From an uncultured Ignavibacteria bacterium (GTDB taxonomy: Bacteria; Bacteroidota; Ignavibacteria; Tepidaquicellales; Tepidaquicellaceae), in contig CALJIG010000128.1 in NCBI GenBank assembly GCA_937974175.1, positions 1 through 12,806 on the forward strand: DNA of 12,806 nucleotides, given 5' to 3'. A program made the translations under genes and the position numbers. The notes under the pieces were generated by a model that was not told the origin of the DNA, did not search any database, and saw only the letters and a list, made by a program, of their open reading frames with translations. Below are positions 5,206 to 12,806 of this stretch, piece by piece. Every line of letters begins with the position of its first letter. The first letter of the stretch is position 1.

Positions 5206-7071
5206 ATGTCAGAAGAAATATTAGAGCAAACACACAGGGCTGCTAAGACAAGAAAAGAAGTTGATTCAGTAACGGTAAGATTTGCAGGCGATTCGGGCGA
5301 TGGGATGCAAATCACAGGAAGTCAGTTCACAGATACAACTGCAATTTTTGGAAATGACTTAGGCACTCTGCCGGATTTCCCCGCAGAAATCCGCGCTCCT
5401 ATCGGAACAACGTATGGCGTTAGCGGATTCCAGTTACAATTTTCCAATAAAGATATTTTCACACCGGGCGATGAAGCCGATGTGTTGATTGCAATGAATC
5501 CGGCCGCTTTGAAAGTAAATCTTAAGGATTTGAAAAAAGGCGGAATGATAATTGTAAATCTTGATTCATTTGAAAAAAAGAATCTTGAACTTGCAGGATA
5601 TGCTGCAAATCCTTTGGATGATAATACACTCGATGGTTACTACGTATACAAAGTTAATATCACTAAATCCACTCTGGAGATTTTAAAAGATTTACCTTTA
5701 GGAACTAAGACAGCAAACAAATGTAAAAACTTTTATGCATTAGGATTAATGTACTGGCTGTATGACAGGCCGATGGATATAACACTGAACTGGATAAAAG
5801 AAAAATTTGCCAAGAGTTCTGACCTTATTGAAGCAAATACCCGCGCATTAAATGCAGGATATAACTTCGGAGAAACGGCAGAAATGTTCGGTGAAAGATA
5901 CGTTGTAAAACCTGCTCATCACTTTACGCAGGGACTTTACAGGAACATTATGGGTAATGAAGCTCTTTCAATGGGACTTATATGCGCATCACATAATACC
6001 GGCCTGAAAATGTTTTTGGGAAGCTACCCTATAACACCGGCATCGGATATTTTGCATAACTTAGCAAAGCATAAAAAATACGGTATCATAACATTCCAGG
6101 CAGAAGATGAAATTGCAGCCATTACATCAGCAATCGGCGCATCATTCACCGGCTCCATTGGTGTTACGACTACCAGCGGTCCCGGAATGGCACTGAAAAC
6201 TGAAGCAATGGGACTTGCTGTAATGACTGAACTTCCATTGGTAATAATTGATATTCAAAGAGGCGGTCCATCAACAGGGCTTCCGACAAAAACAGAGCAG
6301 GCAGATTTACTTCAGGCAGTTTACGGAAGAAACGGCGAGTGTCCTATTCCCGTTTTAGCTGCATGTACACCGTCAGATTGTTTTGATATTGCCTACGAAG
6401 CGGTCAGAATTGCTATTAAGTTTATGACTCCGATAATCGTTTTATCAGACGGATATCTTGCAAACGGTTCTGAGCCATGGCTTATTAAAAAATACGAAGA
6501 CCTTCCGAATATTGATGTGAAGTTCACCACTGACCCCGAAGGATTTGCTCCGTATTCGAGAGATGAAAATCTTGCCCGTCCATGGGTAAAACCGGGAACT
6601 CCGGGACTTGAACACAGAATCGGCGGACTTGAAAAACAAAACATTACAGGTAACGTTAACTACGAACCTGATAACCATGAATTGATGGTTAAGTTAAGAG
6701 CGCAGAAAGTAAAAGGTATTGAAAACGATATTCCGCTGCTTGAAGTTGAAGGTGAAAAATCAGGAAAGCTTTTAGTATTAGGATGGGGAAGTACGTACGG
6801 TTCAATTACTGCCGCAATTGAGAATCAGAAAGCAAAAGGAAACAAAGTTTCCCATGCTCATTTAAGATATCTGAATCCAATGCCGAAGAATACAGAAGAA
6901 GTTTTGAAATCATTTGATAAAGTTCTTATCCCGGAAATGAATTTAGGGCAGCTATCAAAAATAATTAAGAGCGAATATTTAATTGATGTAATCGGCTTAA
7001 ATAAAGTAAAAGGCTCTCCTTTCAAAGCAAAAGAAATTGAAGCCAAGATTGAAGAAATTTTAAAAGACTAA
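5206..7071 (+). CDS. korA: 2-oxoglutarate:ferredoxin oxidoreductase, fused gamma-alpha subunit
   Basis: With KorB it interconverts 2-oxoglutarate plus CoA and succinyl-CoA plus CO2, using ferredoxin, in an oxidative or reductive TCA cycle. Two parts are fused. The gamma domain covers about residues 20-215 (RFAGDSGDGMQITGSQ; FPAEIRAPIGTTYGVSGFQ). The alpha part runs from about 244 to the end, with SYPITPASD near 272, FQAEDEIAA near 298, TTSGPGMALKTEA near 323 and GPSTGLPTKTEQADL near 354. The last motif is typical of the 2-oxoglutarate/2-oxoacid type of this arrangement. The 621-residue length fits fused KorA. The ATG at 5206 has no clear Shine-Dalgarno. korB starts two bases after the stop codon. 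Substrate is inferred from family; other 2-oxoacids cannot be excluded. Confidence 0.92.
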   Translation: MSEEILEQTHRAAKTRKEVDSVTVRFAGDSGDGMQITGSQFTDTTAIFGNDLGTLPDFPAEIRAPIGTTYGVSGFQLQFSNKDIFTPGDEADVLIAMNPAALKVNLKDLKKGGMIIVNLDSFEKKNLELAGYAANPLDDNTLDGYYVYKVNITKSTLEILKDLPLGTKTANKCKNFYALGLMYWLYDRPMDITLNWIKEKFAKSSDLIEANTRALNAGYNFGETAEMFGERYVVKPAHHFTQGLYRNIMGNEALSMGLICASHNTGLKMFLGSYPITPASDILHNLAKHKKYGIITFQAEDEIAAITSAIGASFTGSIGVTTTSGPGMALKTEAMGLAVMTELPLVIIDIQRGGPSTGLPTKTEQADLLQAVYGRNGECPIPVLAACTPSDCFDIAYEAVRIAIKFMTPIIVLSDGYLANGSEPWLIKKYEDLPNIDVKFTTDPEGFAPYSRDENLARPWVKPGTPGLEHRIGGLEKQNITGNVNYEPDNHELMVKLRAQKVKGIENDIPLLEVEGEKSGKLLVLGWGSTYGSITAAIENQKAKGNKVSHAHLRYLNPMPKNTEEVLKSFDKVLIPEMNLGQLSKIIKSEYLIDVIGLNKVKGSPFKAKEIEAKIEEILKD

Positions 7072-7073
7072 AA

Positions 7074-8114
7074 ATGGAAACTACAAACGCAAATACAGAT
7101 ATTACCGATAAAATAATTTATACAGCGAAAGATTTTGCATCAGACCAGGATATTAGATGGTGCCCGGGCTGCGGCGATTATTCGATTCTTGCGCAGGTTC
7201 AGAGAACACTTCCTTCGCTTGGTATCACAAAAGAGAAGCTTGTATTCATTGCAGGTATAGGCTGCTCCAGCAGATTTCCATACTATATGGATACTTATGG
7301 TTTTCATACAATTCACGGAAGAGCAACGGCGATTGCATCGGGTGTAAAAATTTCAAACCCTGATTTATCAGTTTGGATTACTGCAGGTGACGGCGACCTT
7401 ATGAGCATCGGCGGAAATCATTTCATGCATTTACTCAGAAGAAATATTGATGTGAACTTACTGATGTTCAATAACAGAATTTACGGATTAACAAAAGGCC
7501 AGTACTCTCCAACATCTGAAAGAAATAAGATTACAAAGTCGAGTCCTGTTGGTTCGCCTGAGTATCCATTCAATCCGACAAACTTAGCTCTCGGAGCAAA
7601 CGGAACTTTCATAGCGCGCTCTATGGATAGAGACCCTAAACATTTGCAGGATATGATTGCCAGAGCTGCAAAGCATCACGGTACATCTTTCCTTGAAATT
7701 TTACAGAACTGTAATATTTACAATGACGGCGCTTTCTTCTTGTACACTGAAAAAGAAACAAGAGAAGACAACGTTGTTTATCTTCAGCATGATAAGCCGT
7801 TGATATACGGAAAGAATAAGGATAAAGGAATTAAGCTTGACGGCTTTAAACCTGTTGTAGTAGATTTAAATGACGGAGTTCACTCGGTAAATGATTTACT
7901 TATTCACGATGAGACTTCAAGAGAGCTTGCATTTATTTTAAGCAGTTTTGCAGAGCATCCTGAGCTTCCTATGCCGGTTGGAGTATTCCTTGAAATGTCC
8001 CGAAGCACTTATGAAGAAACTATTGCTGAACAATTTGAACACGTTTATGAAAAAAGCGGCAAAGGAGATATTGATGATTTATTAAGAGGACGATCTACAT
8101 GGGAAATTAAATAG
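7074..8114 (+). CDS. korB: 2-oxoglutarate:ferredoxin oxidoreductase, beta subunit
   Basis: The beta subunit binds thiamine diphosphate and one 4Fe-4S cluster. Cluster ligands are probably Cys30 and Cys33 (WCPGCGDY), Cys64 (GIGCSSRFPYY) and Cys213 (LQNCNIYNDGA). The TPP/Mg region is ITAGDGDLMSIGGNH (102-116) with NNRIYGLTKGQYSPTS (133-148), the latter typical of KorB-type subunits. Length is 346 residues. It follows korA with only two bases between stop and start, so the two are surely co-transcribed and probably translationally coupled. No separate ferredoxin-like delta subunit lies in the operon, consistent with the two-subunit enzyme type. A hairpin terminator follows 28 nt after the stop. 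Confidence 0.93.
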   Translation: METTNANTDITDKIIYTAKDFASDQDIRWCPGCGDYSILAQVQRTLPSLGITKEKLVFIAGIGCSSRFPYYMDTYGFHTIHGRATAIASGVKISNPDLSVWITAGDGDLMSIGGNHFMHLLRRNIDVNLLMFNNRIYGLTKGQYSPTSERNKITKSSPVGSPEYPFNPTNLALGANGTFIARSMDRDPKHLQDMIARAAKHHGTSFLEILQNCNIYNDGAFFLYTEKETREDNVVYLQHDKPLIYGKNKDKGIKLDGFKPVVVDLNDGVHSVNDLLIHDETSRELAFILSSFAEHPELPMPVGVFLEMSRSTYEETIAEQFEHVYEKSGKGDIDDLLRGRSTWEIK

Positions 8115-8142
8115 GAATTCAAAAGTAATAAATATATGACAG

Positions 8143-8177
8143 CGGGTATAATTTAAAATTGTACCCGTTTGTTTTTT
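8143..8177 (+). terminator. intrinsic terminator after korAB
   Basis: CGGGTATAATTT (8143-8154) pairs with AAATTGTACCCG (8156-8167) with one G-T pair, giving about 10 usable base pairs. A T-rich tract, TTTGTTTTTT (8168-8177), follows. The tract includes the last bases of the stop codon of the convergent membrane-protein gene. On the minus strand no T-run follows the stem, so it works for korAB only. Confidence 0.85.
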
Positions 8178-8613
8178 ACATAAAAAATACCAGCCTTGAT
8201 AAACAATAAATAAGAAGTAATGTTTTTACTGTCCATCCTATTGTTCTCAACCAATTTACTTCAATCAATTTTTTAACTGTATCTTTATCTAATCCATCAG
8301 AAATTAATTTATCCTGCAATGGAGCAATATGTGAAAAAGTAATAAGCCACATACCTGTTGATAAGCAAAGGCAAATGAATGGTATCAAAGGAGTAATATT
8401 GTATGGTGAATCGAATGCAAGTAAAATTGAAAAAGCTCCTTCCAGCAGCATTGGGATAAAAATTGTAAATGCACTTTTTTTTTGCTGATAGATGTAGTAT
8501 TCAATAAACGATTTTTTATCTATATAATTGAAAAGCGGATAGTGAACAATTTGTACGTACCAGAATAGGCCGGCAAGATATGAAGCGGCTGCGAGATTTA
8601 TTATTAAAGTCAT
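8176..8613 (-). CDS. small four-helix integral membrane protein of unknown function
   Basis: The 145-residue protein has four predicted membrane helices at about residues 3-22, 48-67, 74-97 and 124-144. Recognisable stretches are FWYVQIVHYPLF (17-28), IPMLLEGA (53-60), the polar SHIAPLQDKL (94-103) and EVNWLRTIGWTVKTLL (118-133). I recall this layout from conserved hypothetical membrane proteins of about 150 residues in many phyla, some with His at equivalent places, but no function is established to my knowledge. The start codon lies only 4 nt beyond the T-run of the upstream gene's terminator, so expression probably depends on readthrough or on a promoter overlapping that terminator. There is no visible Shine-Dalgarno. 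Confidence 0.8.
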   Translation of the reverse strand: MTLIINLAAASYLAGLFWYVQIVHYPLFNYIDKKSFIEYYIYQQKKSAFTIFIPMLLEGAFSILLAFDSPYNITPLIPFICLCLSTGMWLITFSHIAPLQDKLISDGLDKDTVKKLIEVNWLRTIGWTVKTLLLIYCLSRLVFFM

Positions 8614-8616
8614 ATA

Positions 8617-8649
8617 AGAAAAATCCGCCCTGAATTAACAAGGCGGATT
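8617..8649 (-). terminator. intrinsic terminator after the large outer-membrane protein gene
   Basis: Read on the minus strand, AATCCGCC (8649-8642) pairs with GGCGGATT (8629-8622) and is followed by TTTTTCTTA. The hairpin fills most of the 49-nt gap before the next minus-strand gene. That gene starts immediately after it. Confidence 0.85.
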
Positions 8650-8662
8650 GAAATATCGATTT

Positions 8663-11600
8663 TTAGAAATCTACTCCAAGTGATAGATAGTACTTTGGAG
8701 GCGAGAATTTTCTTAAGTCATAGCTCCATGCTACGTCAAACTTCAAAGGAATACCAAACATAATTGCACGAGCACCGACTCCTGTACCCATTAGTAGATC
8801 TTTCATTCTGGTAGAGCCGTCAACTTTTTCAAATAATTGAAGTGCATTGTTATCGCTCCATGCAGTACCTGCATCAACGAACATTGTTCCTTCAATGTTA
8901 GCAAATCCTATTGGAAGCGCTCCAAGAATGAAATATCTTAACAGCGGAAATCTGAGTTCAAGATTCATTAATGCATATTTTGAACCTGCCATTCTGTCAT
9001 AATTAAAACCTCTTAAAGGAATACCGGGAGTTGAGAATGCATATTCTTCAATATTGTTAATCGGAATAGTATTGTTTTCAAACTCTCTGTTAAGCCAGTT
9101 ATCGGTACCTCCTATGTAGAATCTCTGCGGATTCGGTCCCATACTATAACCTCCGGCAAACCTCATTACAAATGAATATTCGTCGGCAATTTTATAATAT
9201 GTCCTAAAATCACCTAAGAAAGATGTAAATCCCAGCCCTCCTTCTCCAAGTTTTGGAGAAGCCATTGCTGTAAGATTATATCTTGTTCCTTTGATTGGAG
9301 CCGTATAACCGAACGTTGTATTATCGTGGACAAAACTTGCTGAAGGAATTATTAATGTTTTACTTTGTGAGAAAGCATTTTCGTTATCAAGGTTCTCTCT
9401 CGAAATTCCCATTACAGTAAGACTTCCCTGAATTCTTTTGAATTTATTAAACGGATATGATGCGCTTACATCACCACCGAAAGTTCTATATCTGAAAAGC
9501 GAATCTATAGCATATCCATTGCCTGTATTAAATGTATACAGAATAAATCTGGCAGTATGGAATAGCTCTACTCCGTAATCTATTCGTTTTGGCAAATAAT
9601 AATAGGCAACTGCATAATCACTGTTTTTCAAATCAACAACCATTGAAGTCTGAATATAAATTCTATGGCTTCCCATCATATCACTTAGGGCAATTGTTGC
9701 AACACCCTGCACTCCATAGAAACTTGAGTAGTTTGCATTTCCGTATACTAAGTCAGGAGTAAAGTTAATTTTATAATTTTTTATCTTATAGCTGCCGTCT
9801 TCATTTACATTATCTGCTACGCTGAAATTCTTGTTGAATCTGTACATAGAATCCAATGCTGCCTGAGTATCGGAATAATTTGTATCTTTCTTTGAAACAA
9901 GATTTAAGCTGATATCATCACCGTATAATTTTAGCGTATCGGCATGGAGTTCAAGATCTCCTTTGTTTTCAATTGTTACAGTGTCTTTTGCCTCAGTCAA
10001 TGAAGAATCTTTTGTCTTATTATAGTTTACATTATCATCTGTGTAATCCGTGCCGAACTTTGCTCTCCATTCTTTTCTTTTAATCATATAATCCGTCAAA
10101 GGAAGCTCTGCAACACTAAGCGTTTTTTCAAGAGGGTTATCGATTGAAAAAATATCATAACCGCCTTCATTTAGCGCAACGAATAAAAGTTTTTTCCCGT
10201 CGCGGGAAAGTGAAATCTGGTCTATAGGATTTAATGAGTTTGTTATTGGTCTTTCAATTTGATTTCCTGATGTATCTGCTTCCTGAATGTAAAGATTACT
10301 AATTCCGTTTTTATCGGATATAAATAATTTCCTTTTGCCGTCAGGGCTGAACATTACATAGCTTTCCGAATAATCCTTTGAATCAGATTGTCTTATAATT
10401 TCTTTTGTATTTATATTTACTTTATACAGATCGCTTCTGTCAAAATCATAATTAGACATTTTAAAGTTTGCAGGGATTGAAGAAGGATTCACATAACTTC
10501 CTCTGTCTGAATTAAAATATATTTCCTGCCCGTCGTGGCTCCATGTCGGAGTTAAATCACTGAATACATCATTTGTTAGCGCTGTCATCTGATTTGTTTT
10601 CAGATTGTAAATGTATATATCAGATTGTTTGCTGTTGTTTCCTACGAAAGCTATAACATCTTTATTAACAGGTGACCAGGTAACATAAAAAATTCCGTCA
10701 AGATGTATAGGCAGTTCATCTTTATCACCGCTTTCAATATCAATGATAAATATTGCATCTTTAGAACCGGCTTTTACGCTGACAGCAATTTTTCTGCCGT
10801 CAGGAGACCATGTTAATCCTGGTGTAAGAATATGAAGCTCTTCAAAATTTACAGATGTTTCACCTTTAACTACTTTTTCAATAATGCGGCCTGTATTTGC
10901 ATCTGCAATAAAAATATCAAAGTTATCATCACGGTTTGAAATAAAAGCAAACTTATCTCCTTTAGGTGAAAGAACGGGTGATACATTATAGAATCCGCCG
11001 TCTTTTCTATGGTCGGTTATTCTTTTTGAAAAATCATCAGTCTCTTCTCTTGTATCTATATCCGGCCAGTACATTTTTTTTAGGTACTTAAGCCATTTAT
11101 CTGATAACTCTCCAATGTTTAACTTATATGTTTCCTGAAATCCCATATCAACATCACCGAATGTTTTTATGTTATTCATCAGCTCGCCAATTTTTTCCTC
11201 ACCGTAAACATCAGCTAAAAAAGCAAAGAAGCTTTGTCCGCCTCTGTAAGCAAAGTAACCGTTAATATAATCCAGCGGCGGTACGTAATTATTTATTACA
11301 GCATCACGCATGAACATATCGGTCTTTTTATCAAGACCGTACAAGCTCTGTACTTCAGCCATACCTTCATTAAACCATATAGGAAAGTTCAGCGTAATAT
11401 TTTTTGATATGATATTCTGTATAGAACCGCCATAGAACATATCGTTCATAAATGCATGAAGAAGCTCGTGATGGATAACGTGTCTGAATTTTTCATAATC
11501 TCCTTCAAAAGGAATAAGCGCTCTGTTCTTGAACAGCTCAGTCACACCTCCGACACCTTCCGGTAAATATTCATCGAGTATATTATTCTGTTGAAATTCA

Positions 11601-11878
11601 TTGTGCGAATTAAAAATCACAAGGGGAATTCGGTTAGAAATATGGTAATCAAGATTTCGGGTTAATGAGGATAAAGAAGATTCTGCTACAACTGCTGCAA
11701 ATTCTCCTATGTATTGACCGCCCTGATTGAAATATACATCAAAATGTTTGGTTTGTATGTACTTCCATTTGAACTCTTTGTATTGAACTTTATTCTGGCC
11801 GAACTGAGGATATATGCTGGAAATGAAGGTTAAGAAAAAGAGGGAGGAAAATAGAAAAATTAAATTAGACTTTTTCAT
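8663..11878 (-). CDS. secreted gluzincin-like peptidase / PD40 propeller / Omp85-like barrel protein
   Basis: This 1071-residue protein has three parts. Residues 1-24 form a signal peptide (KK, then a hydrophobic run) without a lipobox. A peptidase-MA-like domain (about 35-270) has zinc motif HELLH at 137-141 and WFNEGMAE at 168-175; Glu171 is the likely third ligand, as in the WLNEGFA motif of M1 peptidases. Six TolB/PD40-type repeats follow (about 296-580), with cores such as VLSPKGDKFAFIS, LTWSPDGRKIAV and VMFSPDGKRKLFI, suggesting a six-bladed propeller. After a polar linker (610-700), beta-strands with LRGFNYDR (955-962), like the Omp85 RGF/Y motif, lead to a terminal Phe. It is therefore probably outer-membrane anchored. 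Its substrate is unknown. A terminator follows, and no Shine-Dalgarno precedes the ATG. Confidence 0.85.
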   Translation of the reverse strand: MKKSNLIFLFSSLFFLTFISSIYPQFGQNKVQYKEFKWKYIQTKHFDVYFNQGGQYIGEFAAVVAESSLSSLTRNLDYHISNRIPLVIFNSHNEFQQNNILDEYLPEGVGGVTELFKNRALIPFEGDYEKFRHVIHHELLHAFMNDMFYGGSIQNIISKNITLNFPIWFNEGMAEVQSLYGLDKKTDMFMRDAVINNYVPPLDYINGYFAYRGGQSFFAFLADVYGEEKIGELMNNIKTFGDVDMGFQETYKLNIGELSDKWLKYLKKMYWPDIDTREETDDFSKRITDHRKDGGFYNVSPVLSPKGDKFAFISNRDDNFDIFIADANTGRIIEKVVKGETSVNFEELHILTPGLTWSPDGRKIAVSVKAGSKDAIFIIDIESGDKDELPIHLDGIFYVTWSPVNKDVIAFVGNNSKQSDIYIYNLKTNQMTALTNDVFSDLTPTWSHDGQEIYFNSDRGSYVNPSSIPANFKMSNYDFDRSDLYKVNINTKEIIRQSDSKDYSESYVMFSPDGKRKLFISDKNGISNLYIQEADTSGNQIERPITNSLNPIDQISLSRDGKKLLFVALNEGGYDIFSIDNPLEKTLSVAELPLTDYMIKRKEWRAKFGTDYTDDNVNYNKTKDSSLTEAKDTVTIENKGDLELHADTLKLYGDDISLNLVSKKDTNYSDTQAALDSMYRFNKNFSVADNVNEDGSYKIKNYKINFTPDLVYGNANYSSFYGVQGVATIALSDMMGSHRIYIQTSMVVDLKNSDYAVAYYYLPKRIDYGVELFHTARFILYTFNTGNGYAIDSLFRYRTFGGDVSASYPFNKFKRIQGSLTVMGISRENLDNENAFSQSKTLIIPSASFVHDNTTFGYTAPIKGTRYNLTAMASPKLGEGGLGFTSFLGDFRTYYKIADEYSFVMRFAGGYSMGPNPQRFYIGGTDNWLNREFENNTIPINNIEEYAFSTPGIPLRGFNYDRMAGSKYALMNLELRFPLLRYFILGALPIGFANIEGTMFVDAGTAWSDNNALQLFEKVDGSTRMKDLLMGTGVGARAIMFGIPLKFDVAWSYDLRKFSPPKYYLSLGVDF

Positions 11879-11989
11879 GAGTTAAATTTAGAAATTATAA
11901 ACTGGTAGTTAGAAACGATGTCTGCTCCTTGTTTTGCTTAAATTAATTCAATAGGTGCAACAATTTCAAGTGTAATTTAGTTCTACAAC

Positions 11990-12697
11990 TTACAGTAATC
12001 CCTCATCCTTAAAGCTGAAGAATTCATCCTGAGTAATAATGACATGATCAAGCACTTCAATGCCAAGCAGCTTTCCTGCCTCAACTAATCTTCTGGTGAT
12101 TTTAAGGTCATCATCGGATGGGTCAATTTCCCCTGAAGGATGATTATGTGCTATCATTATTTTAGCTGCATGATTTCTTATTGCTATTTTAAAGGTTTCT
12201 CTGGGATGAACAAGAGAGGAGGTTAATGTTCCCACAGTTGAAACTTCTGCAGCAATTAACTTATTCCGGGAATTGAAAGAAAGAATCAGGAAGTTTTCAA
12301 TATTAAAATCTTCAATCTGATTTCGGGCAATTTCAGCAGCTATTGAGGAATTTGTTACTGCTGTCTGATTTTTAGTATCAATTCTTTTTTTAGCTTCATC
12401 ACGGGCAATTCTGCGTGAAATTTCAGCGCAGGCTACAAGCTGAGATGACTTTGCTTTCCCGAGGCCTTTTATCTGTTTAAAATCCTGAAGTGAAGCTTCT
12501 TTAAAATCTGCAAGGGAATTGAACTTTTTCTTAATTTCTTTGGCAGTATCCATAACTGAAGTTCCTTTAAAACCGCTGCCTAATATTAATGCAAACAGCT
12601 CGATATCAGCGAGTTTATCCTTGCCTTCTCTTTCAAGACGTTCGCGCGGTCTGTCATCTGGTGGTAGATCCTTAACTGTAAAGTTTGTATGAGACAT
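11990..12697 (-). CDS. radC: RadC-family JAB/MPN-domain protein
   Basis: With the start at 12697 it has 235 residues. LPPDDRPRERL (11-21) and ADIELFALILGSG (30-42) are the RadC N-terminal signature. A helix-hairpin-helix, QIKGLGKAKSSQL (75-87), suggests DNA contact. The JAB domain shows STVGTLTSSLVHPRE (153-167) and HNHPSG...PSDDD (184-197), with His184, His186 and Asp197 as metal ligands. The reading frame continues 27 codons upstream to 12778, but that part lies inside tRNA-Pro and looks unlike RadC. The Met at 12697, 36 nt after the tRNA and just before MSHTNFTVKDLPP, is therefore chosen. The DNA-repair role long attached to RadC is disputed, and the true function is not settled. It may be co-transcribed with the tRNA. 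Confidence 0.92.
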   Translation of the reverse strand: MSHTNFTVKDLPPDDRPRERLEREGKDKLADIELFALILGSGFKGTSVMDTAKEIKKKFNSLADFKEASLQDFKQIKGLGKAKSSQLVACAEISRRIARDEAKKRIDTKNQTAVTNSSIAAEIARNQIEDFNIENFLILSFNSRNKLIAAEVSTVGTLTSSLVHPRETFKIAIRNHAAKIMIAHNHPSGEIDPSDDDLKITRRLVEAGKLLGIEVLDHVIITQDEFFSFKDEGLL

Positions 12698-12732
12698 AAA
12701 GGTAAATTTAATGCCAGAGGGAAGGGAAACTG

Positions 12733-12806
12733 TCGGGATGAGAGGACTCGAACCTCCGGCCTCATGCACCCCATGCATGCGATCTAGCCAACTGATCTAC
12801 ATCCCG
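12733..12806 (-). tRNA. tRNA-Pro (anticodon GGG)
   Basis: It is complete at the window edge. On the minus strand the acceptor CGGGATG (12806-12800) pairs with CATCCCG (12740-12734), and the discriminator is A at 12733. The D stem is GATC/GATC around AGTTGGCTA. The anticodon stem CATGC/GCATG encloses ATGGGGT, giving anticodon GGG. The T arm is GGAGG-TTCGAGT-CCTCT. A C1-G72 first pair, G37 and an A32-T38 loop pair all fit proline GGG tRNAs. CCA is not encoded. Confidence 0.95.

Noticed and set aside
6393..7046. Minus-strand frames inside korA
   Set aside because: They are shadows of a strongly conserved plus-strand gene and show no protein family features.
7157..7363. 68-codon plus-strand frame inside korB
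   Set aside because: It is an out-of-frame shadow of the region that encodes the CPGCG and GCSSR motifs of KorB.
12698..12778. 27-codon N-terminal extension of radC
   Set aside because: It overlaps tRNA-Pro and has no RadC-like sequence. The Met at 12697 directly precedes the conserved start of the family.

Overview
The window is AT-rich and reads as a chromosomal piece of a Bacteroidota/Chlorobiota-type bacterium, most likely from the Ignavibacteria/Chlorobi side. This is inference from protein features, not a database match. The SSB is close to what I recall of Chlorobi SSBs. KorA is a fused gamma-alpha subunit paired with KorB. Shine-Dalgarno sequences are missing before most genes, one possible TAnnTTTG-type -10 element is visible, and an outer-membrane protein combines a peptidase, a propeller and a barrel. 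The tRNA genes do not encode CCA.

Layout. Positions 1-800 are intergenic and crowded with repeats: a 132-bp REP/BIME-like element of nested palindromes, two short dispersed repeat families that recur about 5 kb away, CCGACC-type repeats and a terminator-like hairpin. tRNA-Leu(GAG) follows at 801-883. A ribosomal/replication cluster comes next: rpsF (TTG start), ssb and rplI. The rpsR gene usually found between ssb and rplI is absent, and a strong terminator hairpin occupies the gap.

Positions 2686-4964 form a DNA-damage group: an SRAP/HMCES-type abasic-site protein, a small convergent gene resembling DUF6504, and a Y-family DNA polymerase. The small gene and the polymerase diverge from an unusual inverted repeat that contains both start codons. 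After an intergenic repeat copy, korA-korB (5206-8114) encode a two-subunit 2-oxoglutarate:ferredoxin oxidoreductase, ended by a hairpin terminator.

The rest is on the minus strand. In transcription order it holds tRNA-Pro(GGG), radC, a 1071-residue secreted protein (gluzincin-like HELLH metallopeptidase domain, six-bladed PD40 propeller, Omp85-like beta-barrel) and a small four-helix membrane protein whose start codon sits directly after the terminator of the large gene.

Most of the window is ordinary housekeeping. The parts most worth a second look are the peptidase-propeller-barrel protein, the SRAP/DUF6504-like/Y-polymerase trio with mirrored starts, the missing rpsR, and the intergenic repeat families.
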